From Deltaproteobacteria bacterium (GTDB lineage: Bacteria; Desulfobacterota; Desulfobacteria; Desulfobacterales; B30-G6), in the NCBI GenBank assembly GCA_003647375.1, contig QMMS01000287.1:1-5853 (forward strand): a stretch of DNA of 5,853 nucleotides, written 5' to 3'. This document shows, piece by piece, positions 5,330 through 5,853 of this stretch (position 1 is the stretch's first letter; each line of letters begins with the position of its first letter). Below the pieces are notes generated by a model. That model worked only from the letters and a program-made list of their open reading frames with translations. It searched no databases and had not been told where the DNA came from. Position numbers and translations under genes: made by a program.

Positions 5330-5551
5330 TCAGTCTGCCTGTTCTACGGCCGTCACCTCCGGAATCTTCTCTTTCAGAACTCTCTCGATGCCGTTTCGCA
5401 GCGTCATCTGTGACATGGGGCACCCGGCGCAGGCTCCCTGAAGCCTCACTTTGACGACACCCGCTTCGATGCTCACCAGCTCTACATTACCCCCATCTCT
5501 AATCAGCATGGGTCTGATCTCGTTCAGTACTTTTTCGACTTTTTCTTTCAT
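5330..5551 (-). CDS. NifU-like iron-sulfur cluster scaffold protein (Nfu C-terminal domain only)
   Basis: A 73-residue stand-alone NifU C-terminal domain that binds a 4Fe-4S cluster between subunits and hands it to client enzymes in the cytoplasm. It begins with the family helix VEKVLNEIRPMLIRDGGNVELV (shown in two parts: VEKVLNEIRP, then MLIRDGGNVELV). It carries the cluster motif GACAGCPMSQMTLRNGIE with Cys41 and Cys44 (CxxC), followed by a helix and a short acidic tail. Short proteins of 70-80 residues of this type are common in anaerobic bacteria, so it is not a truncated NifU. The start at 5551 is supported by AGGAGG (5557-5562), 5 bases upstream. It stands 537 bases from the aminotransferase, with a large palindrome and two repeat copies between, so it is probably a separate transcription unit. 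Upstream it has 302 bases of repeat-rich sequence to the window edge. Confidence 0.94.
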   Translation of the reverse strand: MKEKVEKVLNEIRPMLIRDGGNVELVSIEAGVVKVRLQGACAGCPMSQMTLRNGIERVLKEKIPEVTAVEQAD

Positions 5552-5581
5552 GATACCCTCCTAATTCTTCCGTCATTTCCG

Positions 5582-5657
5582 TGTGCCTGACCCTTCGCAG
5601 GAAGGGGTCGAGACTCCAGAGTTTTTTTGTCTGGACTCCTGCCTTCGTAGAAGCGAC
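5582..5657. repeat. Degenerate MITE-like inverted repeat upstream of the NifU-type gene
   Basis: Bases 5631-5657, beginning CTGGACTCCTGCCTTCG, resemble the complement of the right arm at 2368-2394 with about seven differences. Bases 5586-5619 (CTGACCCTTCGCAGG to GACTCCAG) resemble the opposite arm. The outer ends GACTCCAG (5612-5619) and CTGGACTC (5631-5638) pair at 7 of 8 positions around GTTTTTTTGT. It looks like a decayed copy of the element at 2324-2394. It lies in the NifU-type gene's upstream region; no convincing promoter hexamers were recognised there. Confidence 0.5.
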
Positions 5658-5746
5658 AGTATATTTGTCACTCACTTATCAAACACAACCCTATCATCTA
5701 ACGATGGTGTTGTGAGCTTCCTCAAAATTAAAGAACAAGATCTTTT

Positions 5747-5826
5747 ATCACGAAAACACGAAAGTACGAAATCATGAAAAAGACCTTGAAAATTTTCGTG
5801 TTTTCTATCTTTCGTGTTTTCGTGAT
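5747..5826. repeat. Perfect 18-bp inverted repeat with CGAAA/TTTCG motifs
   Basis: ATCACGAAAACACGAAAG (5747-5764) is exactly reverse-complemented by CTTTCGTGTTTTCGTGAT (5809-5826), with 44 bases between. Extra ACGAAA and TTTCGTG motifs lie inside, so several registers can pair. On the plus strand the right arm is followed by TGTTTTATTTTTTT, so it looks like an intrinsic terminator for something read on the plus strand. No plus-strand gene is seen. CGTGTTTTCGTG-type repeats between genes are common in several environmental bacterial groups. The rest of 5658-5746 shows nothing I can name. Confidence 0.75.
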
Positions 5827-5853
5827 TGTTTTATTTTTTTCCATTAAAAAACA

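Noticed and set aside
5208..5423. Minus-strand open frame of 71 codons overlapping the NifU-type gene
   Set aside because: It overlaps the real gene in another frame, and its second half is the translated 149-bp palindrome.
5658..5720. Sigma-70 promoter for the NifU-type gene (TTGATA and TATACT on the minus strand)
   Set aside because: The two hexamers are only 13 bases apart, too close for a normal promoter, and AT-rich sequence gives such matches by chance.

Overview
The window carries five genes, all on the minus strand: reading in transcription order, a small NifU-type iron-sulfur scaffold protein (5551-5330), a PLP-dependent class I/II aminotransferase (4792-3608), a four-helix-bundle / 23S rRNA intervening-sequence-type protein (3412-3044), methylmalonyl-CoA epimerase (2867-2466) and the full-length B12-dependent methylmalonyl-CoA mutase (2273-153). 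No tRNA, rRNA, CRISPR array or transposase gene is visible.

The mutase and epimerase are adjacent and work in sequence on methylmalonyl-CoA, linking propionyl-CoA and succinyl-CoA. No propionyl-CoA carboxylase, MeaB-type chaperone or cobalamin riboswitch is seen here. The metabolic genes are about 55% GC in sampled stretches, while the four-helix-bundle gene is about 37%. Gene content, family variants and repeat style suggest an environmental Desulfobacterota (former deltaproteobacterial) organism, perhaps one that uses propionate. That assignment is inference and could be wrong.

The unusual part is what lies between the genes: nearly every junction holds a different repeat family. (1) A diverged repeat of about 110 bp occurs three times: once at the left edge (21-130), and twice as an inverted pair (4889-5000 and 5060-5170) upstream of the aminotransferase. 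(2) A pair of inverted 27-bp arms (2324-2394) of the common 'ATTCCCGC..GCGGGAAT' kind, plus a 13-bp tandem motif, lies between epimerase and mutase. (3) Two arrays of tiny perfect hairpins (GCTCC-NNN-GGAGC type), arranged as mirror images, flank the AT-rich four-helix-bundle gene. One array supplies the last codons and the stop of the aminotransferase, as well as a spurious N-terminal extension to the four-helix-bundle reading frame. (4) A 149-bp nested palindrome starts directly at the stop codon of the NifU-type gene. (5) A perfect 18-bp inverted repeat lies at the right edge.

The hairpin-flanked four-helix-bundle unit is the best candidate for an undescribed mobile or repeat-associated element. 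The three-copy 110-bp family is second.
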